Shown piece by piece: positions 4,659 through 5,647 of a stretch of DNA of 5,647 nt (position 1 is its first letter; each line of letters starts with the position of its first letter). Under the pieces are notes generated by a model that was not told where the DNA came from, searched no databases, and saw only the letters and a program-made list of their open reading frames with translations. Source of the DNA: Anaerolineae bacterium (GTDB lineage: Bacteria > Chloroflexota > Anaerolineae > 4572-78 > NAK82); contig JANXAX010000179.1 in the NCBI GenBank assembly GCA_025062175.1, positions 1 to 5,647 of the forward strand, given 5' to 3'. The position numbers and the translations under genes are program-made.

Positions 4659-5647
4659 ATGCCGATGACTCGCGCTTTGGTACTGGTTTCCAGCGATCGC
4701 GAGAGCATGGAGCGCGGCGCGCGGCAGGTGTTTGAGCGCCTGCAGCAAGAAATCCGCGCTACCGGCCTCCAAGACGAAGTGGTGGTCACGATGGTGGGCG
4801 ATGTAGGGCGCCACGATGCCTTACCGATGGTGATCGTCTACCCTGAGGCGGTGGTTTACGGCCCGGTGCGACCCGATGACGTGCCCTTCTTGGTGGAAGA
4901 GCATCTGCTCAAAGGGCGCATTGCAGCCGGTTTGCAGGCTTCCACTCGGGAACTTTCGGGTAGGATCGCATGGCTGTCGGCTCGTCAGGGCGCGCTGCCG
5001 GCTGAATATCGCATCGTGCTCTCCCGTGTCGGCCTGATCGACCCGGAGGACATCGAAGACTACATCCTCCACGATGGGTACGAAGCACTAGGCAAGGCGC
5101 TTACCACGATGACACCCGCGCAGGTGATCGACGAGATCAGCCGCTCCGGGTTGCGTGGCCGGGGTGGCGCCGGCTTCCCCACCGGCACGAAGTGGCGCTT
5201 TGTCGCCAGCGCTAAGGGAGACCACAAATATGTCATTTGCAACGCCGATGAGAGTGAGCCGGGCACCTTTAAGGACCGCTTGGTGCTGGAGGGCGACCCG
5301 CACAGCATCGTCGAGGCGATGACCATCGCCGGTTATGCTGTCGGCGCTCGCGAAGGGTATATCTATGTGCGCGGCGAGTATGGATTAGCTCTGGAACGGT
5401 TGTCGCGCGCGATCCATCAAGCCCGCCAGATGGGCTTTTTAGGGCGCGGCATCTTCGGCAGCGACTTTGACTTCGACATCCACATTCACGCTGGCGCTGG
5501 CGCCTACATCTGCGGTGAGGAAACGGCCCTGATCGAATCGATCGAGGGCAAGCGGGGTGAGCCGCGTTCACGCCCTCCTTATCCCACCACACACGGCTTG
5601 TGGGGTAGGCCCACTTTGGTCAACAACGTGGAGACGTTAGCCAACGT
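4659..5647 (+). CDS. Second NuoF-type FMN/NAD(H) subunit with cysteine-less N-terminal domain (3'-truncated)
   Basis: Open from ATG 4659 to the window edge: 329 full codons, no stop. Residues 1-90 are a thioredoxin-like domain aligning without gaps to residues 1-90 of the upstream fusion (shared YPEAV at 61-65, LVEEH at 78-82, LKGR at 84-87). The ligand positions are replaced: C11 to Ser, C16 to Ser, ligand-3 position to Asp48, C52 to His. 118-160 is the usual connector (VGLIDPEDIEDY, 124-135). The FMN/NADH domain has RGRGGAGFPTGTKW (166-179), CNADESEPGTFKDR (194-207), YIYVRGEYGLAL (234-245) and GAGAYICGEETALIESIEGK (279-298). C194 and C285 are the only cysteines seen. The ESEPGTFKDR form matches complex I NuoF (Thermus Nqo1-like) better than the HndC form in the fusion. 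The SLBB and [4Fe-4S] region, about 200 residues or more, lies outside the window. Expected role: NAD(H)-oxidising or -reducing subunit pairing with the NuoE 14 nt upstream. Confidence 0.92.
   Translation, partial: MPMTRALVLVSSDRESMERGARQVFERLQQEIRATGLQDEVVVTMVGDVGRHDALPMVIVYPEAVVYGPVRPDDVPFLVEEHLLKGRIAAGLQASTRELSGRIAWLSARQGALPAEYRIVLSRVGLIDPEDIEDYILHDGYEALGKALTTMTPAQVIDEISRSGLRGRGGAGFPTGTKWRFVASAKGDHKYVICNADESEPGTFKDRLVLEGDPHSIVEAMTIAGYAVGAREGYIYVRGEYGLALERLSRAIHQARQMGFLGRGIFGSDFDFDIHIHAGAGAYICGEETALIESIEGKRGEPRSRPPYPTTHGLWGRPTLVNNVETLAN

Noticed and set aside
1..5647. Mobile elements, tRNA/rRNA genes or CRISPR repeats
   Set aside because: None seen: no transposase motifs, no regular direct repeats, no tRNA-like cloverleaf, and the gene packing leaves gaps of at most 74 nt.

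Overview
The window holds one strand of tightly packed genes, all on +, for a soluble, flavin-based NAD(P)H oxidoreductase module of the HndABC/HydABC (complex I NuoE/NuoF-like) superfamily. GC content is high. The gene content points to an anaerobic or facultatively anaerobic bacterium that handles electrons among NAD(H), NADP(H), ferredoxin and a terminal enzyme such as an [FeFe]- or [NiFe]-hydrogenase or a formate dehydrogenase. The style resembles Chloroflexota (Anaerolineae-like) or other high-GC anaerobes, but the taxon is a low-confidence impression.

Layout: (1) 1-531, the 3' part of a small stand-alone GHKL ATPase (histidine-kinase-type ATP-binding domain), cut by the left edge. (2) 606-974, an HndB-like thioredoxin-fold [2Fe-2S] ferredoxin. 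(3) 1008-4097, a 1029-residue fusion of a complete HndC/NuoF-type subunit with a complete GltD/NfnB-type FAD-NAD(P)H module. (4) 4165-4644, a canonical NuoE/HndA [2Fe-2S] subunit. (5) 4659 to the right edge, a second NuoF paralogue, truncated by the window, whose N-terminal thioredoxin-like domain has kept its length and fold signature but lost every cysteine. Gaps between the genes are 74, 33, 67 and 14 nt, most starts have a purine-rich Shine-Dalgarno sequence, and no terminator is visible, so this reads as one operon continuing beyond base 5647.

Likely workings (inference): the two NuoF-type subunits each offer an FMN/NAD(H) site and the GltD module adds an FAD/NADP(H)-type site. NuoE, HndB and the fusion's own N-terminal domain offer [2Fe-2S] centres, and the fusion adds one NuoF-type and two GltD-type [4Fe-4S] centres. 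That inventory fits an electron-bifurcating or transhydrogenating complex (compare NfnAB, the Sporomusa-type Nfn, and HydABC). The catalytic partner (hydrogenase, formate dehydrogenase or NuoG-like subunit) is not in the window and would be expected downstream.

Most notable are the NuoF-GltD fusion, the tandem non-identical NuoF paralogues with different active-site signatures, and the stepwise loss of iron-sulfur ligands in their N-terminal domains: four of four in the usual family, three of four in the fusion, none of four in the second paralogue.
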